6,919 nt of DNA, taken from the NCBI GenBank assembly GCA_050743075.1, contig JBOGDS010000130.1, positions 1-6,919 of the forward strand, read 5' to 3'. Shown one piece after another: positions 1 to 6,146 of the stretch. The stretch comes from JBOGDS01 sp050743075 (lineage in GTDB: Bacteria; Actinomycetota; Actinomycetes; Jiangellales; Jiangellaceae). Below the pieces are notes generated by a model. It did not search any database. It saw nothing but the letters and a program-made list of their open reading frames with translations, and was not told where the DNA came from. The first letter of the stretch is position 1; each line of letters opens with the position of its first letter. A program made the position numbers and the translations under genes.

Positions 1-15
1 AGCAATGCGCCCGGC

Positions 16-276
16 CTACCCGACCCTCCACCCAACACCAAAACAAGCGTGTTGATCATCGGCAAGCCCTAACGGCGATGACCATTCGCGCGTCCCGGTC
101 TCGGTCCAGGTCGTGATCCCGGTCCAGACGACGGCGGTCAGGGGAACAGACAGCAGCGCACCCAGCACGCCGGCGGTCAGGGCCGGCAGGATTGCCAGTG
201 GGTACAGCGAGACGGCCCGGCCGAGGACCACCGGCGCGAGAGCGTCTCCTTCGATCTGGTTCACGGCGACGACGAC
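16..276 (-). pseudogene. C-terminal remnant of an AI-2E family transporter
   Basis: The minus-strand frame reads VVAVNQIEGDALAP, then VVLGRAVSLYPLAIL, then LTAGVLGALLSVPLTAVVW, and stops at 16-18. This matches the last conserved block of AI-2E family (PF01594) membrane proteins: the N-Q-x-E-G-x-x-L-x-P motif, the GRAVxLxPLAIL helix and the GALLxVPLTAVVW end. Full family members have roughly 350 residues and about eight membrane segments; only about 60 recognisable residues remain. Upstream of about 276, none of the three minus frames shows the preceding helices, so the rest of the gene is gone or is unrecognisable. The stretch also looks a few residues short: family members usually have extra residues such as TVLAG between LTAG and VLGALL. 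I read it as a decayed gene fragment, not a functional small protein. The family match is from memory of the conserved motif, not from a search. Confidence 0.62.
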
Positions 277-451
277 CCGCCAGCACGCTCCGGCGTGGGC
301 GAGGCCGGGGGCGGTGCGGCGGCATCGGTGGCCGTATCGGCGGCAGCCGCCGTGCCACGACGTTTGCGGATCATGACGAGACCGTTTCCCCTGGTCCGAG
401 CTTCGACACGTCATGCTCGTCTCCGGTCACTCACGTCTCCGCGAGGCCCAC

Positions 452-480
452 TTGACATCGGGCGATCGACAGCGAATACT
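452..480 (+). promoter_or_regulatory. Candidate sigma70-type promoter of the padR-family gene
   Basis: A perfect TTGACA lies at 452-457 and, after a 17-base spacer, AATACT (4 of 6 matches to TATAAT) at 475-480. Transcription would start near 487, giving a leader of about 26 bases before the ATG at 513 with a GGAGG ribosome site at 501-505. The region is noticeably AT-richer than the surrounding DNA, as expected of a promoter here. The -35 is strong; the -10 is the weaker half of the call. Confidence 0.55.
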
Positions 481-488
481 TTGATTCG
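473..488. promoter_or_regulatory. Inverted repeat overlapping the -10, possible PadR operator
   Basis: CGAAT at 473-477 and ATTCG at 484-488 form a perfect 5-bp inverted repeat with a 6-base spacer, 16 bp in all. It covers the candidate -10 hexamer and the expected transcription start. Known PadR-type sites are inverted repeats of similar overall size (for example ATGT-N8-ACAT) and often lie in the regulator's own promoter. The arms here differ from that consensus, so autorepression is an inference from position and symmetry. Confidence 0.4.
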
Positions 489-512
489 GATATACGCACT
501 GGAGGGCCGCCG

Positions 513-1166
513 ATGAGCAAGCGCAAGGTATCCAACCCGCTGGCGCTGGCGGTGCTGGGTTTGCTCACCGAGCGGTCGATGCATCCCTACGAGATGTCGA
601 CGACGCTGCGCGAGCGGGCCATGGAACAGAGCATCAAGCTCAACTATGGCTCGCTGTACTCCGTCGTAGAGACCTTGCAGCAGCACGAGCTGATCGAGGT
701 CCAGGAAACGGTCCGCGAGGGCCGGCGACCCGAGCGCACGATCTACGCGATCACCGACGCCGGCCGCACCGAATTCGTCGACTGGCTGAGCGAGCTACTT
801 GCCATGCCGGTGAAGGAGTACACGCAGTTCGAGGCGGCGCTTTCCATGGCGGGCGCGCTCCCGCCGGACGAAGTCGTCCGGCTGCTCCAAACCCGTCGTA
901 CCAGGCTCAAGACCGAGACCGTCTCGATGCAGGCCATGCTCGACGACTTGGCGCGGGAGGGCCTGCCCGAGGTGTTCGTCGTCGAGGCCCACTATGCGCT
1001 CACGATGCGCGCCGCCGAGCTGAGCTTCGTCGAGCGGCTCATCGCGACGATCGAGGACGGCTCCATCGGCGGCCTTGAGCTGTGGCGCCGTGCCCACGAG
1101 ACGGGTCAGATGCCCACCGAAGCCGACTGGAAGCGACCGGAGGTGAAGCTCCGCACCGTCGAGTGA
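513..1166 (+). CDS. PadR family transcriptional regulator
   Basis: A 217-residue DNA-binding regulator. Residues about 9-86 form the PadR winged helix: NPLALAVLGLLTERSMHPYEM begins helix 1, NYGSLYSVVETLQQHELI is the recognition-helix region, and GRRPERTIYAITDAGR is the wing plus the T-x-x-G-R that closes the domain. Residues about 90-180 are helical and match the C-terminal dimerisation region of the longer PadR/Vir_act_alpha_C subclass. The ATG at 513 is supported by GGAGG at 501-505 with a 7-base spacer and by the promoter just upstream. Members of this family commonly repress an adjacent multidrug-type exporter and are released by a ligand; the ABC-2 exporter genes that follow on the same strand fit that arrangement. 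The ligand cannot be inferred. A strong hairpin follows 7 bases after the stop codon. Confidence 0.92.
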   Translation: MSKRKVSNPLALAVLGLLTERSMHPYEMSTTLRERAMEQSIKLNYGSLYSVVETLQQHELIEVQETVREGRRPERTIYAITDAGRTEFVDWLSELLAMPVKEYTQFEAALSMAGALPPDEVVRLLQTRRTRLKTETVSMQAMLDDLAREGLPEVFVVEAHYALTMRAAELSFVERLIATIEDGSIGGLELWRRAHETGQMPTEADWKRPEVKLRTVE

Positions 1167-1173
1167 CGCAAGA

Positions 1174-1210
1174 CGGTCCCAGCGGGTGCGGCAACACCAC
1201 GCTGGGACCG
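1174..1210 (+). terminator. Strong hairpin after the padR-family gene, terminator or attenuator
   Basis: CGGTCCCAGCG at 1174-1184 pairs perfectly with CGCTGGGACCG at 1200-1210 (11 bp). Inside it GGTG at 1185-1188 pairs with CACC at 1195-1198 around the loop CGGCAA, with a single bulged A at 1199. The hairpin starts 7 bases after the TGA of the regulator gene. It is not followed by a U-tract (the next bases are GAACCCCGGG), which is common for actinobacterial terminators. It lies between the regulator and the exporter genes, so it could end transcription or only reduce read-through. The rest of the 165-base gap holds a GGCCGGCC run, a small GCGCC/GGCGC stem at 1244-1256, and no promoter I can support. 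Confidence 0.7.
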
Positions 1211-1331
1211 GAACCCCGGGCCGGCCGGCCGGCTCGCGACCTGGCGCCCAAGGCGCACGCACCACGATAGGCCAGGACATCGCGCGCCGACCGGCCTCCG
1301 CACCCACGCATCCCCGCAGAGGAGACCGGAC

Positions 1332-2351
1332 ATGACTGTCCATCCTGCCGCGGCCACGGCCGCGCACGCTTACTCCACGCCCGGCACCGCGCCAGCGATC
1401 GAGGCCACCGCCCTTGTCAAGACCTACGGTGACGTGACCGCGCTGAACGGGCTTGGCTTCACCGTCGAGACCGGCACGGTCTTCGGCCTGCTGGGCCCGA
1501 ACGGCGCCGGCAAGTCGACCACCATCAAGATGCTCACCACACTGACGCTGCCCACCTCCGGCTCGGCCACGGTGGCCGGCGTCGACGTGCTCCGGCAGCC
1601 GGATGGCGTTCGGCGGGCCATCGGCGTCGTCACGCAGCGCTCGGGCACCGACCCGCAGGCCACGGGCCGCGAGAATCTGCTGCTCATCGGCCGGATCCAC
1701 GGCATGCGCGGCCGCGCCGTGAAGGCCCGCGTGACCGAGTTGCTCGACCGGTTCGAACTCGCAGGCGCGGCCGACCGGACGGTCCGCGCGTACTCCGGCG
1801 GCATGCAGCGCAAGCTCGACGTCGCCATGGGCCTCGTACACAGGCCGAAGGTGCTGTTCCTGGACGAGCCGACGACCGGCCTCGACCCGCACGCCCGCGT
1901 CGAGATGTGGGCCGAGATCGCCCGGCTGGCCGCCCAGGACGGGTTGACGATCCTGCTCACGACCCACTATCTGGAGGAGGCCGACCGGATGGCCGACCGG
2001 CTCGCGATCGTCGACCGGGGCGAGCTGGTAACCCAGGGCACACCGGATCAGCTCAAGAGCGAGCTGCGCGGAGATGCCGTTGTCACGGACGTGGCCGCCG
2101 ACGCCGACCTGGCTGCCGCGCGGTCCACGATCGAGCGGGTTGCCGGAGCACGCGAGGTCACGCTGGACGGCCGGACCGTCCGAGCCCGCGTGGACCACGG
2201 CGCCGGTGCCGTACCGACCGTCCTCGCCGCGCTGGAGGCGGCGGGTGTGCCGGTCGCCTCGATCACGGTCGCCCGGCCATCGCTGGACGACGTCTACCTG
2301 CAGCACACGGGCCGCACATTCGCGGCCGCCGAGGGGAGTGAGAACCGATGA
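1332..2351 (+). CDS. ABC transporter ATP-binding protein, DrrA/daunorubicin-resistance type
   Basis: The cytoplasmic ATPase of an ABC-2 exporter, 339 residues. Motifs run in the right order: Walker A GPNGAGKST (55-63), Q-loop Q102, signature YSGGM (154-158), Walker B VLFLDEP (174-180), D-loop GLD (183-185) and switch histidine H212. The C-terminal extension after about residue 245 ends in PSLDDVYLQHTGRTF (316-330), the typical tail of the DrrA class. The ATG at 1332 has AGGAG at 1320-1324, 7 bases upstream. The first 22 residues are an Ala/Pro/Thr-rich extension before the ATPase fold begins at AIEATALVKTYGD. The stop overlaps the permease start (ATGA at 2348-2351), so the two are translationally coupled and likely form one complex. 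The family exports antibiotics, lipids and other hydrophobic compounds; the substrate here is unknown, and no biosynthetic genes are visible nearby. Confidence 0.95.
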   Translation: MTVHPAAATAAHAYSTPGTAPAIEATALVKTYGDVTALNGLGFTVETGTVFGLLGPNGAGKSTTIKMLTTLTLPTSGSATVAGVDVLRQPDGVRRAIGVVTQRSGTDPQATGRENLLLIGRIHGMRGRAVKARVTELLDRFELAGAADRTVRAYSGGMQRKLDVAMGLVHRPKVLFLDEPTTGLDPHARVEMWAEIARLAAQDGLTILLTTHYLEEADRMADRLAIVDRGELVTQGTPDQLKSELRGDAVVTDVAADADLAAARSTIERVAGAREVTLDGRTVRARVDHGAGAVPTVLAALEAAGVPVASITVARPSLDDVYLQHTGRTFAAAEGSENR

Positions 2352-3124
2352 GCACGATGGTGGCGCACACCGGATACCTGACCGGACGCCTGCTACGCGC
2401 GACGGGGCGGCAGCCTGCCTTTGTCGTGATCGTGTTGATCCAACCGATGATCTGGCTGCTGTTGTTCGGCCAGTTGTTCAAGCGGGTCGTCGAGGTGCCT
2501 GGCTTCGGTGGTGGCTCCTACATCGACTTCCTCACCCCGGGCGTCGTCGTCATGACGGTCCTGTTCACCAGCGGGTGGAGCGGCATGGCCTTCATCGAGG
2601 ACATGGACCGCGGGGTCATGGACAAGATGCTCTCCTCGCCGGTGAGTCGCGGGGCGGTGATGGCCTCGTCGGTGGCGAACCAGGCGGTCACCATCGTGAT
2701 CCAGGCGCTCGTCGTCGTCGGGATCGGGCTGCTGCTCGGCGCCAGCTTCGCCGGCAGCGTGCTCGGCGTGCTGGTGACGCTGCTGGCCGCTGTGCTGCTC
2801 GCGGCGGCGTTCAGCTCGCTGTCGAACGGGATGGCCCTGCTGGTCCGCACCCGGGAGTCGCTGATCGGCTTCACGACCATGCTGACGTTGCCGTTGTCGT
2901 TCCTGTCCTCGGCGATGATGGCGAAGGACGTCATGCCGGACTGGATGGCGACCGTGGCGAACTACAACCCGGTCGATTGGGCCGCCGTCGCCAGCCGCGA
3001 GGCGCTGTCGGCCGACCCGGCGTGGTCCGACGTCCTGGTCCGCCTCGGCGGGCTGCTGGCGGTGGCCCTGGTCATGGGCTGGATCGCCACCCAGGCGTTC
3101 CGCACCTACCAGCGCTCGGCCTGA
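2348..3124 (+). CDS. ABC-2 type transporter permease, DrrB-like
   Basis: A 258-residue integral membrane partner of the preceding ATPase. By eye there are six hydrophobic segments, at about residues 24-44, 63-83, 108-131, 134-157, 172-191 and 231-250, the usual ABC-2 permease topology. Between segments 2 and 3 is EDMDRGVMDKMLSSPVSRGAV, the cytoplasmic coupling region typical of ABC-2 proteins (E-x-x-x-G-x-x-x-x-x-L-x-x-P-x-x-R). Near the end are MPDWM and the NPVDW motif (207-211), both characteristic of the DrrB/NodJ class. Length is normal. The start is set by the ATGA overlap with the ATPase gene and AGGGGAG at 2332-2338. The TGA at 3122-3124 lies inside the end of the convergent gene, so the two 3' ends overlap by 19 bases. 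No terminator hairpin is evident between them. Confidence 0.93.
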   Translation: MSTMVAHTGYLTGRLLRATGRQPAFVVIVLIQPMIWLLLFGQLFKRVVEVPGFGGGSYIDFLTPGVVVMTVLFTSGWSGMAFIEDMDRGVMDKMLSSPVSRGAVMASSVANQAVTIVIQALVVVGIGLLLGASFAGSVLGVLVTLLAAVLLAAAFSSLSNGMALLVRTRESLIGFTTMLTLPLSFLSSAMMAKDVMPDWMATVANYNPVDWAAVASREALSADPAWSDVLVRLGGLLAVALVMGWIATQAFRTYQRSA

Positions 3125-3795
3125 CCCGCCCCCGTCCTCCACGTATGCCACGGTAGGTCGACGTCGACGACGACGGGCAGATGGTCCGAGGCGTCGGACT
3201 CGACGACCGCCGCGGACCCGACGGCCAGGTCGCGGCCGGCCAGCACGTAGTCGATGCGGATTGTCGGCGTAGGCACCTCGAAGGTGAAACCCGGCCCGGT
3301 TCCGGCGACGGCCCACGCGTCCCGGAGTCGCTGCGTGAAAGCCGTGACCTCGGGCTCGACCGGGGAGGCGTTGAGGTCGCCGAGATGCAGCACGCGGCCG
3401 GGATCTGCCTCGACCATGTCGGCAGTCGTCCTCGCCTGCTCGATCCGAGCCGGCCGGAAGCTGTACTCCAGGTGGGTCACGAGGACTCTGATGGCGTCGC
3501 CGTCACCGAGGTCGAGGCCAGCTTCGAGCACGCCGCGCTGCTCGCCCGCCAGGGTCTGCGCGAGCAGCGTCCGCCGACGGCGGACGATGGGGAAGGTGGA
3601 CAGCAGGGCCAGGCCGTACTGGCGATGCCGTTCGCCGGCAACCAGCGGCTCGAGCTCTACGACGGGCACGTATGACACGTGCGTGCGCAGCCGCCGGGCC
3701 AGCCAGCCGGCCTGGTCCACGAAGCCGCTGCGCTCGCCCCAGTGCCGGTCGACCTCCTGCAGGCCGGCCACCTGGGCGCCCGCACGTTCCACCAC
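3106..3795 (-). CDS. Endonuclease/exonuclease/phosphatase family protein, N-terminally truncated
   Basis: A member of the EEP metal-dependent hydrolase fold (DNase I / sphingomyelinase / inositol-phosphatase superfamily). Visible motifs, numbered from the GTG at 3795: GLQEVDRHWGERS with the metal-binding Glu at 14, THLE with His108, HLGDLNA with Asp140 and Asn142, RIDYVL with Asp182, and SDASDHLPVVVDV with the Ser-Asp-His triad at 203-205. These cover the fold to its end. What is missing is the first strand with the T-Y-N-I-H motif and the segment after it, roughly 25-30 residues. The open frame continues upstream of 3795 to about 3886 but encodes no such motif and no ATG; homology stops at AARVVERAGA, exactly where a sigma-factor gene begins on the other strand. 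No signal peptide is seen, so location is unclear. It is probably inactive or a pseudogene unless the junction is an assembly error. The substrate cannot be inferred. Confidence 0.8.
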   Translation of the reverse strand: MVERAGAQVAGLQEVDRHWGERSGFVDQAGWLARRLRTHVSYVPVVELEPLVAGERHRQYGLALLSTFPIVRRRRTLLAQTLAGEQRGVLEAGLDLGDGDAIRVLVTHLEYSFRPARIEQARTTADMVEADPGRVLHLGDLNASPVEPEVTAFTQRLRDAWAVAGTGPGFTFEVPTPTIRIDYVLAGRDLAVGSAAVVESDASDHLPVVVDVDLPWHTWRTGAGQAERW

Positions 3796-3806
3796 CCGAG
3801 CCGCGG
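3796..3806. other. Junction joining the heads of two divergent truncated genes
   Basis: On the minus strand, EEP-family similarity runs up to AARVVERAGA; on the plus strand, sigma-factor similarity begins at RAAEDLVQ. Both readings meet on the same bases, CGAGCCGCGG and its surroundings. Two head-to-head genes would normally have their starts and a shared promoter region between them; here there is none, and each gene lacks about 30 N-terminal residues. The simplest explanation is a deletion of roughly 200 bases or more that took both 5' ends, or the same loss in the assembly. Confidence 0.65.
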
Positions 3807-4216
3807 AGGACCTGGTCCAGACCGTGCTGACAAAGCTGTACGTGGCCTGGCCGCGTGTAGCCGGACGCGGAACGGAGGACGCCTACGCCCGCCGCATTCT
3901 CACCCGCGCCCATGTCGACGAGTGGCGGCGCCCGTGGCGGCGTCGCGAACGACCCGGTCTCGACGACGTCGACCGCCCCGACCCGCAGCGCTCCGATGTC
4001 GAAGGGCGGGATGCCCTCGTGACGGCCCTACTCGACCTGCCGGTGGGCCAGCGCAGGGTCGTCGTGCTGCGGCACTGGTGGGGCATGTCGGTGGAGGAGA
4101 CCGCCGCCGAGCTGGAGTGCTCGACCGGCACTGTCAAGAGCCAGACGGCCCGTGCCCTCGCCCGCCTGCAGGCCGCCCTGTCCGAACGGCCAGTCAGCAG
4201 GGAGTCCGAACGATGA
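3797..4216 (+). CDS. SigE-family RNA polymerase sigma factor, 5'-truncated
   Basis: The last 139 residues of an ECF-type sigma factor of the actinobacterial SigE family, normally about 165-175 residues. The fragment starts in region 2 with RAAEDLVQTVLTKLYVAWPRV, continues through AYARRILTRAHVDEWRRPWRRRE (promoter-binding end of sigma2), and contains a complete sigma4: LLDLPVGQRRVVVLRHWWGMSVEETAAELECSTGTVKSQTARALARLQ. The missing part is the usual start, resembling FxxFVxARxxxLLRTAYLLTGD, which holds region 2.1. No convincing start codon remains: the first in-frame GTG is at 3824, inside region 2. The frame is open back to 3254, but that part is antisense to the EEP gene and resembles nothing. 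The stop (4214-4216) overlaps the ATG of the next gene, as in a sigma/anti-sigma operon. Likely non-functional as drawn. Confidence 0.78.
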   Translation, partial: RAAEDLVQTVLTKLYVAWPRVAGRGTEDAYARRILTRAHVDEWRRPWRRRERPGLDDVDRPDPQRSDVEGRDALVTALLDLPVGQRRVVVLRHWWGMSVEETAAELECSTGTVKSQTARALARLQAALSERPVSRESER

Positions 4217-5010
4217 ACGAGACCGACCTCACCGCACTCATGCAGCGGGCGACGGCCGACGAGCCGCCGATGCCAGCCGGCCCAGCCGAGGACATCGCAC
4301 GCGGTCGGAGACTGCTGCGGCGTCGCCGCACCTTGATCGGAGCAGCCGCGGTGACCGCCGCCGTCACCGTCGGGGGCGGTGTCGGCGCGATGGCCGACCG
4401 TGGGATCTTCGGCGGCCCCGGGTCGGTACAGCCGGCAATCCAACCGCCGACAAGGGCGTCGATGAGCCCGCCGCCGGAGCCCCACGTCGACGGCTACCCC
4501 TTCCTGTCAACCCGAGCGGTCATCTTCGACGTCACCAGCTCGAACCTCGATCCCGACAGGCACCACCTCGAGCAGTTGAAGAACGTCTCGTTCGACTCCG
4601 GCGGACTCGTGGTTGGCACCACGATGGGCTGGCAGAGCGACACCGAGCAGGGCATGATTCAGGTCGAGATTTCCGAGGACCCGGGCCAGCGCAGGCCCGC
4701 AGGCGAATGCCTGGGCGGTCCGTGCGAGCCGTATCCCTTGCCCGACAATCGGGTGGCGCGCGTCGGTGGGGCGACAGACGGGTCAGGCCCGTTCTGGGCC
4801 TCGTTCGACCAGAGCAACGAGGTCACGATCTCGGTCATCGTGAGCCCGCTCGCCAGTGGCATCTCCACTCTGGCCGCCGAGACGATGGGGACGGTCACGC
4901 TGGAGAAGGTCCTGGACCTGGTTCAGGACGAGGGCCTACACATCACCGAATGGGATCACCATGCGAACGAGGGCATCGGCGAGTCCGGCGAGTACCCGTC
5001 GGACGGGTAG
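4213..5010 (+). CDS. One-TM anti-sigma-like protein, function unproven
   Basis: 265 residues. A short N-terminal part (1-29) is followed by a strongly basic stretch RGRRLLRRRR (30-39) and one hydrophobic segment at about 40-60, which by the positive-inside rule puts residues 1-39 in the cytoplasm. After it come a Pro-rich linker (about 69-92) and an outside domain of about 170 residues with one cysteine pair, C-x4-C at 166 and 171. The ATG at 4213 overlaps the sigma-factor stop (ATGA) and has AGGGAG at 4199-4204. This architecture and the tight coupling suggest a membrane anti-sigma factor or a co-regulated sensor for the SigE-family protein. I see no zinc-binding HxxxCxxC anti-sigma motif, and I do not recognise the outer domain. 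The gene itself looks intact, although its sigma partner is truncated. Confidence 0.72.
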   Translation: MNETDLTALMQRATADEPPMPAGPAEDIARGRRLLRRRRTLIGAAAVTAAVTVGGGVGAMADRGIFGGPGSVQPAIQPPTRASMSPPPEPHVDGYPFLSTRAVIFDVTSSNLDPDRHHLEQLKNVSFDSGGLVVGTTMGWQSDTEQGMIQVEISEDPGQRRPAGECLGGPCEPYPLPDNRVARVGGATDGSGPFWASFDQSNEVTISVIVSPLASGISTLAAETMGTVTLEKVLDLVQDEGLHITEWDHHANEGIGESGEYPSDG

Positions 5011-5077
5011 CATCCCCCGGCCGTGGACCGCCGACCCGGAGGACGCCGAACCCGGCACCCACTCCCACACTCTTCGT

Positions 5078-5103
5078 GCGCCGAGGCCGCAGAGCGGCGC
5101 TCT
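5078..5103. terminator. Possible bidirectional terminator between convergent genes
   Basis: The 108-base gap between two gene ends contains two overlapping, mutually exclusive stems: GCGCCG (5078-5083) with CGGCGC (5095-5100), and AGAGC (5091-5095) with GCTCT (5099-5103) around a GGC loop. Neither is followed by a U-tract. The position between converging stops is right for a terminator, but stems this short arise often in such GC-rich DNA. Confidence 0.3.
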
Positions 5104-5118
5104 CTGGCGCGGGATCGA

Positions 5119-6146
5119 TCACCGAGGTGCGGCCTTGGCCACCAGATCGGCGATGGCGGCGGCCAGCCGGGCGTGTTCGGCTGGCCGCCGCACGGCGAGC
5201 CGGATGTGGTCGTCGCCAAGCCCGGGGAAGCTGGCGGCCGGACGGACTGCGATGCCGGCGGCCGCCGGCCCTTCGACGATCCGCTGCCCGCCGGAGGGCA
5301 CCTCGACCAGCACGAAGTTCGCCGTCGCGGGCCACACGCGGAGCTGGTCGACGGCGCCAGCCGGGTCATCAGGTCGTGGCGCGCCTCGGCCACCTGCGCC
5401 GCGACCGCCGGACCCGTCGTCAGCTCCGCCGTGCACAGGCGCAGGGCCTCCAGCGCAATGGCGTTGACGCTCCACGGCTGGCGGTGCGCGTCGAGCGTGG
5501 CGGCCGTATCGGCGGGGGCGAGAAGGTAGCCCGCCCGTACGCCAGCCAGTCCCCACAGCTTCGTCAGGCTGCGCACGACGACCAGTCCCGGCAGGTCCCG
5601 ACGCCCGGCAAGGCTCCGGTCGGGCCGCTCGGTCAGGTCGATGAACGACTCGTCGATGACGAGGATCCTGCCCGGCCGGGCCAGCACGGCAAGCGTGCCC
5701 GCGGCGTCGAGGTTCCCGGTCGGGTTGTTCGGGTTCCCGACGACGACCAGGTCGGCACCGGGTGGCACGTCGCTGGGCACAAGCCGCCAGTCGGCCGGAA
5801 CGCGCTGGACGCGCGTGATACGCACGCCGGCGGCCCGCAACGCAGCCTCGGGCTCGGTGAAACTGGGGTGGACGCACGCAGCGTGGCGTGGCCGCAGAGC
5901 GGACGCGAGCAGCCAGAACGCCTCGCACGCTCCGTTCAGCAGCACGACCTCGTCGGCGGGCCGTTGGTGCCGGCCGGCCACGGCCGAGCGCGCCGGCTCG
6001 GGGTCGGGGTAGCGGGTGACGTCGTCCAGGGCGGACCGCAGCGCGTGCCGGATGCGGCCATCGAGGCGGGCCGGCCACACGTTCACTGCGAAGTCGAGCA
6101 GGTCCGGCCGGGCGACGCGGTCGCCGTGAAAGCGCAGGTCGGTCAT
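5119..6146 (-). pseudogene. cobC: Rv2231c/CobC-like PLP-dependent threonine-phosphate decarboxylase, frameshifted
   Basis: A fold-type I PLP enzyme of the CobC / histidinol-phosphate aminotransferase-like class. It should decarboxylate L-threonine O-3-phosphate to (R)-1-amino-2-propanol phosphate for the cobalamin nucleotide loop. Seen from the ATG at 6146: DLLDFAVNVWP near the start, GNPNNPTG (137-144), DESFIDL with the pyridine-binding Asp (165-171), and SLTKLWGLAGVRAGYLL with the Schiff-base lysine K196. After residue 264 (about 5355) the family sequence leaves this frame and continues in another as AVDQLRVWPATANFVLVEVP through LGDDHIRLAVRRP, ending at 5119-5121. Adding one base near the GGCGCC at 5353-5358 restores MTRLAAVDQLRVWP; the span is 1028 bases, one short of a multiple of three (342 codons plus stop). 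As given, the original frame would run on to 4956 with an unrelated tail. The start overlaps the cobD stop by 4 bases. Real mutation or single-base sequencing error. Confidence 0.85.

Noticed and set aside
1213..1256. GGCCGGCC run and a small GCGCC/GGCGC stem as a second terminator or riboswitch.
   Set aside because: Such short GC repeats recur throughout the window; there is no U-tract or conserved aptamer pattern.
795..2306. A 503-codon open frame on the minus strand opposite the regulator and the ATPase gene.
   Set aside because: It is antisense to two clearly recognised genes, its product is Arg/Gly/Asp-rich without motifs, and it arises from high third-position GC.
1332..3124. The exporter as self-resistance of an antibiotic gene cluster.
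   Set aside because: No biosynthetic gene is present in the window, and DrrAB-type exporters are common outside such clusters.
3157..3168. Perfect palindrome GTCGACGTCGAC near the convergent gene ends.
   Set aside because: It lies inside the EEP coding sequence and simply encodes the Val-Asp-Val-Asp of its last strand.
3254..3796. N-terminal extension of the sigma-factor frame to an ATG at 3254.
   Set aside because: This part lies antisense to the EEP gene and does not look like sigma region 1 or 2.1; it is open only because of base composition.
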